Source: Actinomycetales bacterium JB111
GTDB lineage: Bacteria; Actinomycetota; Actinomycetes; Actinomycetales; Actinomycetaceae
Direction: 5' to 3'
Assembly (NCBI GenBank): GCA_900163555.1
Contig: FUHX01000011.1
Location: forward strand, 62,001-126,000
DNA length: 64,000 nt
The notes under the pieces are model-generated. The model was given only the letters and a program-made list of their open reading frames with translations. It had not been told where the DNA came from and did no database searches. A program made the translations under genes and the position numbers. Positions 17,926-26,679 of the stretch are shown piece by piece; positions within the stretch are counted from its first letter, which is position 1, and each line of letters starts with the position of its first letter.

Positions 17926-18224
17926 AGCTCTCCTCCTGGCGGTCCTGCACGTGCGTTCGTCTTTCCGTCGCCGCGGGCCGACAGCCGGCCGGTACCGGCG
18001 CGACACGCGACCGGCGCAACGTTAGGTCCGACCGGCACTCGCTGAGCACGAGGATGCCGAAAACGCTCTCATGCGCGATCCGCGTGACCTCTCGCCGTGC
18101 GACCGCCCCCGCTCAGCGGAACGGCGTGCTCGCGCCCGCGCGCGATCCGGCGCACGATGGTGGCGCGGACCAGCGCAGGTCCCGACGGGTGCAGCCCGAG
18201 TCGTCGTCCGAGGAAGGACTCCGC

Positions 18225-19745
18225 ATGAGCCCCACACCGCCCGCAGGCATCGACCTCGCAGCCGCGCTCGCGGGGCGCGAGCACGCCGACCGGCTCGGCG
18301 AGCTCCTTCGGCGGCCGTGGCGCCTGCTCGTCGGCGGCGAGCTCCGGGGCGCCGAGGGCGGCGCCACGTTCCCGAGCTCCGACCCGTTCTCCCGCGCGGT
18401 CATCGCCCGTGTCCCGGACGCGTCGTCCGCGGACGTCGACGCCGCCGCCGAGGCGGCCGAGGCCGCCAGGGCCTCCTGGCGCGCCACGAGCGCGCTCGAG
18501 CGGGCGGCTCTCGTCCGGCGATTCGCCGACCTCGTCGAGGAGAACCGCGAGGACCTCGAGCTGCTGGACTCGATCGACGCCGGCTCGCCGATCGCCAACT
18601 CGCGCGTTGACGTGCAGATCGCGCTCGACCAGATGCGGATGTTCGCCGGGTTCGCCCTCGAGCTGAAGGGACAGACCGTCCCCGCCACGAACGACCTCCA
18701 CATCACCGTGCGCGAGCCGGTCGGCGTGGTGGCCAAGATCTGGCCGTACAACCACCCGCTCATGTTCTTCTGCCGGATCGCGGCACCGCTCGTCGCCGGC
18801 AACCCCGTCGTCGCCAAACCGCCGGAGGCCGCCCCGCTGTCCTCGCTCGCGCTCGCCGAGCTCGCCGCCGAGGTCTTCCCGCCCGGGGTCGTGAACGTCG
18901 TCGTCGGGGACGGTCCGGCCGTGCCGGACCGGCTCGTGCGCCACCGGGCGGTGCGAAGGATCGGGTTCATCGGCTCCGAGCCGACGGGCCGGGCGATCCA
19001 GCGGGCCGCGGCGGAGAGCGGGGTCAAGCACGTGACCCTCGAGCTCGGTGGGAAGAACGCCATGGTGGTCTTCCCCGACGCCGACCTCGAGGCGGCCGCC
19101 GACGGGGCGGTCGCGGGCATGAACTTCACCTGGTCCGGCCAGTCGTGCGGGTCCAACTCCCGCCTGCTCGTCCACCGCTCGGTCCACGACGAGGTCGTGC
19201 AGCGCGTGGCGGAGATCGTGCGCGGCAGGCGGCAGGACGACCCCCTGGCCGAGGCCAGCGAGCAGGGCACGATGATCGACGAGGCCCAGTACGAGAAGTC
19301 GCTCGGCTACATCGACGTCGCGACGGCCGAGGGGGCCACCGTGGTCGCGGGCGGCGGCCGACCGAGCGGCGAGCGCTTCCGCGACGGGCTGTTCGTCGAG
19401 GCGACCGTGCTTACCGGCGTGCGCCCCACCGACCGCATCGGCCAGGAGGAGGTCTTCGGCCCGGTGCTGTCCGTCATCGCCTTCGAGACCGAGGAGGAGG
19501 CCGTCCGGATCGCCAACGACGTCGAGTACGGACTCACCGCCAGCGTGTGGACGAACGACCTCAACCGGGCCATCCGGGTCTCACGCGCCTTCGAGGCCGG
19601 CTACGTCTGGGTCAACGGCTCCGGCGCGCACTACCCCAACCTCCCCTACGGCGGGGTCAAGCGGTCCGGCGTCGGCGGCAAGGAGGAGTGCCTGGAGGAG
19701 ATGCTCGGGTACACCGAGGAGAAGGTCATCAGCTTCGTGTCCTGA
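18225..19745 (+). CDS. Aldehyde dehydrogenase family protein (copy 2)
   Basis: 506-aa aldehyde dehydrogenase with catalytic Cys308 in WSGQSCGS and Glu273 in VTLELGGKN. ATG 18225 has AGGAAGGA about 6 bases upstream. It is a close paralogue of the gene at 12820-14337; they differ mainly in the first 40 residues and in scattered substitutions. It is divergent from the SDR-FGGY pair across a 299-base gap that contains only a 12-bp palindrome at 17988-17999 (GCCGGTACCGGC). Unlike copy 1 it has no alcohol dehydrogenase partner. Confidence 0.92.
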   Translation: MSPTPPAGIDLAAALAGREHADRLGELLRRPWRLLVGGELRGAEGGATFPSSDPFSRAVIARVPDASSADVDAAAEAAEAARASWRATSALERAALVRRFADLVEENREDLELLDSIDAGSPIANSRVDVQIALDQMRMFAGFALELKGQTVPATNDLHITVREPVGVVAKIWPYNHPLMFFCRIAAPLVAGNPVVAKPPEAAPLSSLALAELAAEVFPPGVVNVVVGDGPAVPDRLVRHRAVRRIGFIGSEPTGRAIQRAAAESGVKHVTLELGGKNAMVVFPDADLEAAADGAVAGMNFTWSGQSCGSNSRLLVHRSVHDEVVQRVAEIVRGRRQDDPLAEASEQGTMIDEAQYEKSLGYIDVATAEGATVVAGGGRPSGERFRDGLFVEATVLTGVRPTDRIGQEEVFGPVLSVIAFETEEEAVRIANDVEYGLTASVWTNDLNRAIRVSRAFEAGYVWVNGSGAHYPNLPYGGVKRSGVGGKEECLEEMLGYTEEKVISFVS

Positions 19746-19746
19746 C

Positions 19747-19779
19747 GCACCTCCCCCGCCGTCCGGCGGTGGGGCGTGC
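19747..19779 (+). terminator. Terminator hairpin after aldehyde dehydrogenase copy 2
   Basis: GCAC...CCCCCGCCG pairs with CGGCGGTGGGG...GTGC around a two-base loop with small bulges, starting directly after the stop codon. Confidence 0.55.
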
Positions 19780-19785
19780 GCAGAA

Positions 19786-19936
19786 CCCGACTGGTGGGAC
19801 GCAACCGGGGCACGTCCTCCGGTAGATGCGTCGATCACGTCCCACAAGCGGAGGAACTACCCGCCACACCCGACTGGTGGGACGCAACTGGAACGATTCC
19901 TGCGCGGAACCGGCCAGTTGCGTCCCACCAGTCGGG
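19786..19936. repeat. Three-copy 23-bp intergenic repeat forming a large hairpin
   Basis: A 23-base word containing CTGGTGGGACGCAAC occurs directly at 19786-19808 and 19869-19891 (one base different) and inverted at 19914-19936. The last two copies form a perfect 23-bp stem with a 22-base loop that has its own TTCC/GGAA mini-stem. The element lies between convergent genes (ALDH copy 2 and the zinc dehydrogenase at 20003). It may be a bidirectional terminator that has expanded or a small mobile palindrome. Confidence 0.75.
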
Positions 19937-20002
19937 GTTGGGCGGGCGGGCGGGCGGCGGGCCGACTACCGGCCCGCACCACCCGCACCACCCGCACCGC
20001 CG

Positions 20003-21043
20003 TCAGGCGCCGTCCGGCGTGACCGCCACCTTGATGCCGCCGCGGTCCGCGGTCAGGTCGATCGCGTCCAGCGCCTGCTCCAGCGGGAAGCGGTGCGTGA
20101 CGAACTCGGACCCGTCGATCGCGCCGCTCGCCAGCAGCGACACGGCCTCGGCGTAGTCCGAGCGGCGGCAGTTCGACCCGCCGGTCACGGTGAGCTGGCC
20201 GTAGTGGATGTCGTTCGGGTCGATGACGGCGGTGCCGCCCTTGGGGAAGCCCGCGAACGCGCTCACGCGCCCGCCCGTACGCACGAGCTTCGACGCCTCG
20301 TCGAACAGCTCCGGCACGCCGATCGTCACGACGGCGACGTCCGCCCCCCGCCCCTCGGTCAGGGACCGCACGAGCGCGCCGAGGTCCTCGGTCGTGGGAT
20401 CGACGGCGTGGGTCGCGCCCATCCGCAGCGCCACCTCGCGGCGCTCGGCGCCCCGGTTCGTCACGATGACGTTCTTCGCGCCGCGCAGGAGGGCGAGCTT
20501 GAGGTGGAGGAGTCCGATCGGGCCGGCACCCAGGATGACGACCGTGTCTCCGAGCTCCACGCCGTACTCGCGCACGCCGTTGAGCACGCACGCGACCGGC
20601 TCCGCGAGCGCGAGGTGGGCCGGGTCGACGTCGGACGGGGCCTTGATGAGGTTGCCGCGGGCGACGGCCTCGGCTGGGATGAGCTGGTACTCGGCGAGCC
20701 CGCCGTCATCGACGTAGCCGAACAGGTGGGCGGTCTCGCAGTGGTGCTCGAGGTCGCGCTGGCAGAAGTAGCAGGAGCCGCAGGAGATCGTCGGCAGGAC
20801 GGCCACGAGGTCACCCACCTCGAAGCCCGTCACGCCCTCGCCGATCTCGTGGACCCAGCCGGACGCCTCGTGGCCGAGCACGACGCCCTCGCGCGCGTCC
20901 TTCTCGCCGCGCACGAGCCGAACGTCGGTGCCGCACACCGTGTTGGCCGCGACCCTGAGGACGATCTGGCCGGGGCCGGCGCTCGGCGTCGGCACGTCGG
21001 TCAGGACCACGTCACCCTTGCCGCGCAGGACGACCGCGCGCAT
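20003..21043 (-). CDS. Sorbitol/L-iditol dehydrogenase-type zinc alcohol dehydrogenase
   Basis: 346-aa medium-chain dehydrogenase with catalytic zinc residues in CGTDVRL, LGHEASGWVHE and AEPVAC, the structural-zinc lobe CGSCYFCQRDLEHHC, and Rossmann motif ILGAGPIGLLHLK. ATG 21043 has AAGGA upstream. The pattern fits polyol dehydrogenases that make ketoses. A 310-base gap with a terminator separates it from the GpsA-like gene, so it is likely a separate or attenuated unit at the downstream end of the SorC-linked polyol cluster. Oxidation of a pentitol to L-ribulose would feed the ribulokinase and epimerase of this cluster. Confidence 0.87.
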   Translation of the reverse strand: MRAVVLRGKGDVVLTDVPTPSAGPGQIVLRVAANTVCGTDVRLVRGEKDAREGVVLGHEASGWVHEIGEGVTGFEVGDLVAVLPTISCGSCYFCQRDLEHHCETAHLFGYVDDGGLAEYQLIPAEAVARGNLIKAPSDVDPAHLALAEPVACVLNGVREYGVELGDTVVILGAGPIGLLHLKLALLRGAKNVIVTNRGAERREVALRMGATHAVDPTTEDLGALVRSLTEGRGADVAVVTIGVPELFDEASKLVRTGGRVSAFAGFPKGGTAVIDPNDIHYGQLTVTGGSNCRRSDYAEAVSLLASGAIDGSEFVTHRFPLEQALDAIDLTADRGGIKVAVTPDGA

Positions 21044-21353
21044 CAGAGTTCGATCCTTGCCTGGGTGGGGTACTGCCTCACGTGAACGCTCCGATCGACG
21101 TCTGGCCCGCGCGTCCGCGGGGGTCTGTACTCCCGGCCATTGTCCCCCATGTCCGCGGCAGTACGGACCGCTTCCCCGCCCGACGACGGACGGTCACCAC
21201 GCGCGCAGCCGGCCGGTCCCCCGCCCGACGGCGGGCGGTCGCCACGCGCGCGACGGCGGCCGGCCCCCGAGGGGACCGGCCGCCGTCGTCGTGCGTCCGC
21301 CGCGCCTACCCGCACCGCCACCTCGCGCGGGCGGAGCGGCGTCGGCGATCCGC
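21044..21353. other. Gene-free interval with a 45-bp tandem repeat and a terminator
   Basis: 310 bases. It holds a 45-bp imperfect direct repeat (21174-21218 and 21219-21263) and the terminator hairpin at 21251-21288. No protein-coding potential with a family match was found. The promoter of the zinc dehydrogenase should lie between 21044 and about 21170, but no consensus pair stands out. Confidence 0.55.
21251..21288 (-). terminator. Terminator downstream of the GpsA-like gene
   Basis: Perfect 13-bp stem CGACGGCGGCCGG / CCGGCCGCCGTCG, with an inner CCC/GGG extension and a CGAG loop, 66 bases beyond the GpsA-like stop codon. Confidence 0.7.
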
Positions 21354-22415
21354 TCAGTAGCCCCGGTAGAACTCGTCCCAGGGCAGGTTGATCGGCGCGT
21401 CGTCCACGACGATCTCGTGGAGGTGGCGCAGCAGCGGGAACTCGTGCGGCTCGAGCACGCCGCGGTCGATCTGCTTCTTGATGGCCTCGCCGACGACCAC
21501 GATCGCGTTGACGCCCTCGAGGGTGACGCCCTTCATCAGGGAGTCGCGGACCTCGGAGAACGGCACGCCGGAGCCGACGTGCGTGCCGGCGCGGACGTTG
21601 CGTCCACCGGCGGCGGTCACGTGCATGTCGCCGACGCCCGGCAGGGAGCGGACCATGCTGGGGTCGCCGCCGAGCAGCTCGTAGAAGCGGTTCATCTCGA
21701 CCGCGCCCTGGGCGAAGACGGCGGCGGTGAGGTTGAGGCGGCGGTAGCGCTGGTTCGCCTCGTCGCCCTCCTTCAGTTGCATGCCCTCGCCGAAGCCGGC
21801 GGCGAACGCGTAGATGTTCTTCGTGGCCGCACCCACCTCGGCGCCGACGAAGTCCGTCGTCGTCCAGATGTGGTAGTAGTCCGTGCGGAACATGTCGGCG
21901 AGCTTGTCGACGACCTCCTGCTTCTCGCCGCAGAAGACGACGGCCGTGTCGTGCCGCACGGCGAGCTCGCCCGCGATCGACGGGCCGACGATGGCCGCCC
22001 ACTCGACCGAGTTGCGCAGCTCTTCGCCGACGGCCCGCTGGATGGTGTGCGGCAGGATCTCGAGGTTGCCCTCCTCGTCCGCGGTCATCCCCTTCGTGAC
22101 CGACAGGACGATCTGCCCCGGCTTGAGCAGACGAGCCAGCTGCTCGCCCACCCACTCCACACCGAAGGAGTTCACGCCGGACATCACGATGTCGGCGCCC
22201 TCGAACGCCTTCTCGGCGTCCTCGAGCTGGTAGGCGGTGATCTCCGGGTCGACGATGAGGTCGAGGTCGGGGTGGCGGCCGGTCGTCTGGATCGACTCGA
22301 CGATGTCCCGATCCAGGTGCGTGCCGACGATCCGGACCTCGTGCCCGTTGTCGCGAAGCGGGAAGGTCAATGCGGTGGCCATGATTCCGGCACCGAGTAC
22401 GACGACGGTAGACAT
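21354..22415 (-). CDS. Divergent GpsA-like NAD(P)-dependent glycerol-3-phosphate dehydrogenase family protein
   Basis: 353-aa member of the NAD(P)-glycerol-3-phosphate dehydrogenase family. The N-terminal Rossmann motif reads VLGAGIMATAL where housekeeping GpsA usually has GAGSWGTAL; the later KGM, GPSIAGELA, GAATKNIYA (catalytic Lys) and GVGDMHVTA regions are kept. ATG 22415 has AAGGAGAG at 7 bases. It sits 28 bases after the AraD-like gene inside a catabolic cluster rather than in a biosynthetic context, which suggests a dedicated dehydrogenase acting on a polyol phosphate or catabolic glycerol 3-phosphate. A separate housekeeping gpsA would be expected elsewhere. Confidence 0.8.
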   Translation of the reverse strand: MSTVVVLGAGIMATALTFPLRDNGHEVRIVGTHLDRDIVESIQTTGRHPDLDLIVDPEITAYQLEDAEKAFEGADIVMSGVNSFGVEWVGEQLARLLKPGQIVLSVTKGMTADEEGNLEILPHTIQRAVGEELRNSVEWAAIVGPSIAGELAVRHDTAVVFCGEKQEVVDKLADMFRTDYYHIWTTTDFVGAEVGAATKNIYAFAAGFGEGMQLKEGDEANQRYRRLNLTAAVFAQGAVEMNRFYELLGGDPSMVRSLPGVGDMHVTAAGGRNVRAGTHVGSGVPFSEVRDSLMKGVTLEGVNAIVVVGEAIKKQIDRGVLEPHEFPLLRHLHEIVVDDAPINLPWDEFYRGY

Positions 22416-22443
22416 GTCTCTCTCCTTGGGTTGGTGGTGGCGG

Positions 22444-23199
22444 TCAGCCCTGGCCGTAGACGCCCTGGTAGCGCTCGTACAGTCGCGTCACGTCGGCGTC
22501 GGGAATGGGGATCGGCTCGCCGAGCTGGCGCGCCACGTGGACCGTGCGCGCCACCTCCTCGCACATGACCGCGGCCTTGACCGCGGCCTTCGGGGTCGGG
22601 CCGATCGTGAAGGGACCGTGGTTCTGCATGAGCACGGCGCGCGAGCGGTGCCCGCGCAGCGTGGAGACGATGCCGCGGCCGATCGAGTCGTCCCCGATGA
22701 TCGCGAACGGGCCGACGGGGATCTCCCCGCCGAACTCGTCGGCCATCATCGTCAGGGAGCAGGGCACGGCCTCGCCGCGCGCGGCCCACGCCGTCGCGTA
22801 GGTCGAGTGTGTGTGGACCACGCCGCCGACCTCGGGCATGTGCCGGTAGGTGTAGGCGTGCGCCGCGGTGTCCGAGGACGGCTGCAGGTCGCCGGTCTCG
22901 TCCGGGTCGTGCAGCTTGCGGCCCCACAGGTCGGTGACGACCATCGTGGCGGCGCTCAGCTCGTCGTAGCTCACGCCGGACGGCTTGATGACCATGAGGT
23001 CACCGGCGCCGCCGTCGACGGGGACGCGCGCCGAGACGTTGCCGGCGGTCCAGATGACCAGGCCCCAGCGCGGGAGCTCGGCGTGCAGGTCCGCGACCTC
23101 CTCGCGCGTCTTCTCGACGGCGGCGCGCAGGTCGGAGTTCAGGTCGCCGAGTGAGGGGACGTCGGCGGGAGGTGTGTCGGGGACTTCGAGGTTCGTCAT
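22444..23199 (-). CDS. araD: L-ribulose-5-phosphate 4-epimerase (AraD/class II aldolase family)
   Basis: 251-aa class II aldolase-fold protein. Seen: TAGNVSARV, KPSGVSYDEL, PSSDTAAHAYTYRHMPEVGGVVHTHSTYATAWA with the zinc-binding HTHS, and the distal AVLMQNHGPF with the third His. These match AraD/UlaF epimerases, which convert L-ribulose 5-phosphate to D-xylulose 5-phosphate. ATG 23199 follows AAGGACC. It is 90 bases downstream of ribulokinase on the same strand, which supports the epimerase assignment over a generic aldolase. The symbol is given for the family; the true sugar has not been shown. Confidence 0.85.
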   Translation of the reverse strand: MTNLEVPDTPPADVPSLGDLNSDLRAAVEKTREEVADLHAELPRWGLVIWTAGNVSARVPVDGGAGDLMVIKPSGVSYDELSAATMVVTDLWGRKLHDPDETGDLQPSSDTAAHAYTYRHMPEVGGVVHTHSTYATAWAARGEAVPCSLTMMADEFGGEIPVGPFAIIGDDSIGRGIVSTLRGHRSRAVLMQNHGPFTIGPTPKAAVKAAVMCEEVARTVHVARQLGEPIPIPDADVTRLYERYQGVYGQG

Positions 23200-23252
23200 G
23201 GTCCTTCGCTGTGTCGTGCGGGGTGATCGTGCCGGGTGGACGTGAAAGGGGT

Positions 23253-23282
23253 GCGGGACCCCGCCTTCCGGCGGGGCCCCGC
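23253..23282 (-). terminator. Intercistronic hairpin between ribulokinase and epimerase genes
   Basis: GCGGGACCCCGCC pairs with GGCGGGGCCCCGC (one mismatch) around a TTCC loop, directly after the ribulokinase stop codon. It may partially terminate or stabilise the upstream message. Confidence 0.55.
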
Positions 23283-23289
23283 CCGTGGT

Positions 23290-25011
23290 TCAGCTGCCGG
23301 AGCCGGCCTTCTTCGCGGCCTTCTTCTCGGCCTTCTTCGCCGCGCGCTCGGCGGCGCGCGCCCGGATGGCCTTGAGCCGGTGCATGACCTCGTTGCCGCC
23401 GCGACCGAAGTAGTCGTGGAGCTGGAGGTACTCCGCGTACAGCTCGTCGTAGCGGGCGGCGCGCTTCTCGCTCGGGGTGTAAGCGTTCGGCACCTTCCCG
23501 CCCATGGCATCCGCCGCCTCCGCGACGCTGCCGTACTCCCCCGCCGCGACCGCGGCGTGCACCGCGGAGCCGAGGGCGCCGGCGTGCTTCGAGGTCGCGA
23601 TCGAGACCGGGAGGCGCGTGACGTCGGAGAGCATCTGCATGTAGAACTTGTTCTTCAGCAGGCCGCCGGCGGCGACGAACTCGTTGACCTCGACCCCGTA
23701 CTCCGCGAACGTGTCGACGATGACCCGGGCACCGAACGCGGTGGACTCGAGCAGGGCGCGGTACTGGTCCTCGGGCCGCGTAGTCAGGGTCGTGCCGATC
23801 ATGAGGCCCGACAGGTCGGAGTCCACGAGGACGGACCGGTTGCCGTTGTGCCAGTCGAGCGCCACGAGGCCGTGCTCGCCGATCTGCTGGTTCGAGGCCA
23901 GCTCGGTGAGGTACTCGTGGATGCCGAGCCGGGCCTTCGCCGCCGCCTGGTGGTAGGCGGGCGGGACGGAGTGGTCGACGAACCACGCGAAGATGTCCCC
24001 GACGGCGGTCTGGCCGCCCTCGAAGCCCCACAGCCCGTCGACGATGCCGCCGTCGACGACGCCGAACATGCCCGGCACCTCGCGCAGCTCCGGGCCGGAG
24101 ACGACGTACACGGCCGACGTGCCGAGGATGCCGGTGAGCTGGCCCGCCTCGACGCCCTTGACCGCGGCCGCAGTGACGTGCGCGTCGATGTTGCCGACCG
24201 CGACCGCCGTTCCCGGGTTGAGCCCCATGAGGTCGGCGAACTCCTCGGTGAGCTCGCCGGCCTTGCCGCCGAGCGGGCCGACCGGCGCCGACATCTTCTC
24301 GTCGAACACGCCGCCGAAGTCGGGGTTGAGCGCCTCGAGGTACTCGCGCGAGGGGTACTTCCCGTCCTGCAGCATGCGCTTGTACCCGGAGTCGCCGGCG
24401 GACTGCACGAGCGTGCCGGTCATCTTCCAGACGATCCAGTCGAGCGCGTTCGCGAACACGTCGGTCGCGTCGTAGACCTCGCGGTCCTCCTCGAGGGTCT
24501 CCAGCACCTTCGGCAGCAGCAGCTCGGAGGAGATCGTGTTGCCGTACCGGCCGAGCCAGCTCTCGCCGCGCTCCTTCGCCACCTCGACGATGCGCGTCGC
24601 CTGCTCCTGGGCGCCGTGGTGCTTCCACAGCTTCACCCAGGCATGCGGGCGGTTACGGAACTCCGGGAGCGTGCACAGCGGGGTCCCGTCGGCCTTCGCC
24701 GCCACCACGGTGGCGGAGGTGAAGTCGATGCCGATGCCGACGATCTGGTCCGGGGTCACGTCCGCGTCGCGCAGCGCGGCCGGGACCGCCCGCCGCAGGA
24801 CCTCGATGTAGTCGTCGGGGTCCTGCAGCGCGAACTCCGGGGGCAGCTTCTGCCCGTCGGCCGCATCGAGGGTCACGTCCATGACCGCGTGCGGGTACTC
24901 GACGATGACCGACTCGCCCTTCTCGAGGCCGTCGCTCACGCGAATGACGCTCGCCCTCCCGGAGAGGGTCCCGTAGTCGATTCCGATGACGAACTTCTGG
25001 TCCTTTGTCAC
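23290..25011 (-). CDS. araB: Ribulokinase (FGGY family)
   Basis: 573-aa kinase with the ribulokinase opening FVIGIDYGTLSGRASVIRV, the characteristic GIGIDFTSATVV, LGTSAVYVVSG, LDWHNGNRSVLVD and C-terminal AAGGLLKNKFYMQMLSDV. It phosphorylates ribulose with ATP. GTG 25011 is used because the family motif begins eight codons later and GGAAG is upstream. The last 30 residues form a Lys/Ala-rich tail (AERAAKKAEKKAAKKAGSGS), unusual for AraB and reminiscent of basic tails in high-GC actinobacteria. It lies with an AraD-type epimerase, AraM-type dehydrogenase and AraL-type phosphatase, a gene set also found together in the Bacillus subtilis arabinose operon. Confidence 0.9.
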   Translation of the reverse strand: MTKDQKFVIGIDYGTLSGRASVIRVSDGLEKGESVIVEYPHAVMDVTLDAADGQKLPPEFALQDPDDYIEVLRRAVPAALRDADVTPDQIVGIGIDFTSATVVAAKADGTPLCTLPEFRNRPHAWVKLWKHHGAQEQATRIVEVAKERGESWLGRYGNTISSELLLPKVLETLEEDREVYDATDVFANALDWIVWKMTGTLVQSAGDSGYKRMLQDGKYPSREYLEALNPDFGGVFDEKMSAPVGPLGGKAGELTEEFADLMGLNPGTAVAVGNIDAHVTAAAVKGVEAGQLTGILGTSAVYVVSGPELREVPGMFGVVDGGIVDGLWGFEGGQTAVGDIFAWFVDHSVPPAYHQAAAKARLGIHEYLTELASNQQIGEHGLVALDWHNGNRSVLVDSDLSGLMIGTTLTTRPEDQYRALLESTAFGARVIVDTFAEYGVEVNEFVAAGGLLKNKFYMQMLSDVTRLPVSIATSKHAGALGSAVHAAVAAGEYGSVAEAADAMGGKVPNAYTPSEKRAARYDELYAEYLQLHDYFGRGGNEVMHRLKAIRARAAERAAKKAEKKAAKKAGSGS

Positions 25012-25117
25012 GTTTCTTCCGTCCTCCCGGCGTCCGCCTTGACGCCACGTGCTCGGTGGCGGGATCGATCGCGGCGGTGTGTCGGCCCGGTTCCCGCCTG
25101 CCCGGGCCCCGCGCACA

Positions 25118-26485
25118 TCAGCGGGAGGACTCCTGCGTCCAGTAGCCGCCCGGTGCGAACAGCTCCTCGACGCACTCCTTAAGGAGGCCGGCCTCCAGCA
25201 GGAGGTCGAGGATCGTGTACCGCGACCGGATCGTCTGCGCCCGGTAGTACGTCTGGTGGAAGCGGTCCATGTCGATGTCGATCTGCTCCGGGTGGTAGAC
25301 CGCCCCGACCTCCTTGAGCAGCTCGCGGGCCTCGGCCGCGGAGATCAGCTGCGCGCGGCACTTCTCGGCGATCGCCGGCCACGAGGAGACGACGAGCTCG
25401 AGCCGCTCGCGCAGCTGGTCGGCGTCGATGTACTTCGCCAGGGTCTGCTCGACCGCCGGCTCGACGAGCGGCTTCGCCCGCTCCTCGGTGTGCAGGGCGC
25501 GCACCCGCGCCTCCATCTCGTCCCGCGACGGCCACGCGGCCACGGCCGCGTCGATGTCGATCGCGCCGAGGTCCTTGGACAGGACGACCTCGTAGAGCGC
25601 GCAGACGGCGACCGTGCCGAGCCCGACCTTGAAGCCGTGCGAGAGCGCGGGCTCCCAGTCCAGCCCGTGGCCCTCCATCTCCCACGTGTGGGAGAACTGG
25701 TGGCCGGCGCCGGAGGCGGGCCGCGAGCTCTGGTGCGCCTGCATGGCGAGGCCGGACATGATGAGGCCCTCGGCCAGCTCGCCGATCGCGTCCGGATCGC
25801 TCTGGGCGAGGTCGCCGGGCCGCGAGAGGGACTGGCGCAGCGGACCCTGCACGAGGCCCCAGACGTACTCGTCGATGGCCTCGGTGCCGAGGATGTCGGA
25901 GATGATCCAGTCGGCGCCCGCGGGCACCTTCTCGATGAGGTCGCCGAACCCGGTCGCCGTCAGGCGGCGGGGCGCGGTGGCCATGACGTCGAGGTCCGCG
26001 ACGAGCGCGGCCGGCGCGGGGCAGTTGCGCGTGATCTTGAAGCCGTCCACGGAGATCGAGGCGCCGAACGCGGCGTAGCCGTCCATCGAGGCGGCCGTGC
26101 AGACGTTCATGTAGGGGCGCCCGAGCTCGCCGGAGGCCAGCTTGACGATGTCGTTGAGCGTTCCCGACCCGATCGAGCAGGCCACGACGTCGAGGTCTTT
26201 CATGTGGTCACGGATGAGCTCGACGTTGCTGTAGCCCGCGTAGAGCGTGGGCGTGCCGGGGAAGACGTACGGCTCCTCCAGCTCGACTCCCGCGGCCTTC
26301 AGCGACGCGGTGACGGCCTCGCCGGCGAGGTCCCACGTGTTGCCGTCCGCGACGACGATGCCGCGCTTGCCGGGGAACTGCTCGGCGAAGACGGCCCCGG
26401 TCCGGTCGACGATGCCCCGGCCCTGGACGATCGCCTTCGTGTCGGTCGCCGTGGACAGAGCCTGGGTGATGAGATCTTCGGACAT
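25118..26485 (-). CDS. sn-glycerol-1-phosphate dehydrogenase family protein (AraM/EgsA type)
   Basis: 455-aa member of the glycerol-1-phosphate dehydrogenase branch of the Fe-ADH/DHQS superfamily. Seen: ACSIGSGTLNDIVKLAS (cofactor site), NVCTAASMDGYAAFGASIS, TGFGDLIEKVPAGADW, and the metal-ligand region GAGHQFSHTWEMEGHG with a downstream SHGFKVGLGT. The enzyme interconverts DHAP and sn-glycerol 1-phosphate with NAD(P)H. AGGAGGAA is 4-10 bases before ATG 26485. At 455 residues it is longer than B. subtilis AraM (about 390), mainly through the C-terminal helical part. In this catabolic cluster it might run in the oxidising direction, or act on a different phosphorylated polyol. Confidence 0.85.
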   Translation of the reverse strand: MSEDLITQALSTATDTKAIVQGRGIVDRTGAVFAEQFPGKRGIVVADGNTWDLAGEAVTASLKAAGVELEEPYVFPGTPTLYAGYSNVELIRDHMKDLDVVACSIGSGTLNDIVKLASGELGRPYMNVCTAASMDGYAAFGASISVDGFKITRNCPAPAALVADLDVMATAPRRLTATGFGDLIEKVPAGADWIISDILGTEAIDEYVWGLVQGPLRQSLSRPGDLAQSDPDAIGELAEGLIMSGLAMQAHQSSRPASGAGHQFSHTWEMEGHGLDWEPALSHGFKVGLGTVAVCALYEVVLSKDLGAIDIDAAVAAWPSRDEMEARVRALHTEERAKPLVEPAVEQTLAKYIDADQLRERLELVVSSWPAIAEKCRAQLISAAEARELLKEVGAVYHPEQIDIDMDRFHQTYYRAQTIRSRYTILDLLLEAGLLKECVEELFAPGGYWTQESSR

Positions 26486-26679
26486 GTCTTCCTCCTGCAA
26501 GGTCGAACGATGGTCAAACCAGGATCCTGGCTTCGAGCGTAGGCGCCTGGCGCGCGCAGCGCGCGGGGTTGGGGTCGGGAAATCGTCGTCCCGGTCGAGC
26601 GGTCCGCCCGATCGATCGCCCGACGTCGGACGGGACCTCCGCGGGCCCCTCGCCCGGGGCGAGGGACCGACGGGAGCGG

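Noticed and set aside
21354-22415. Housekeeping gpsA
   Set aside because: Altered Rossmann motif, position inside a catabolic cluster and distance from phospholipid genes make a dedicated role more likely.
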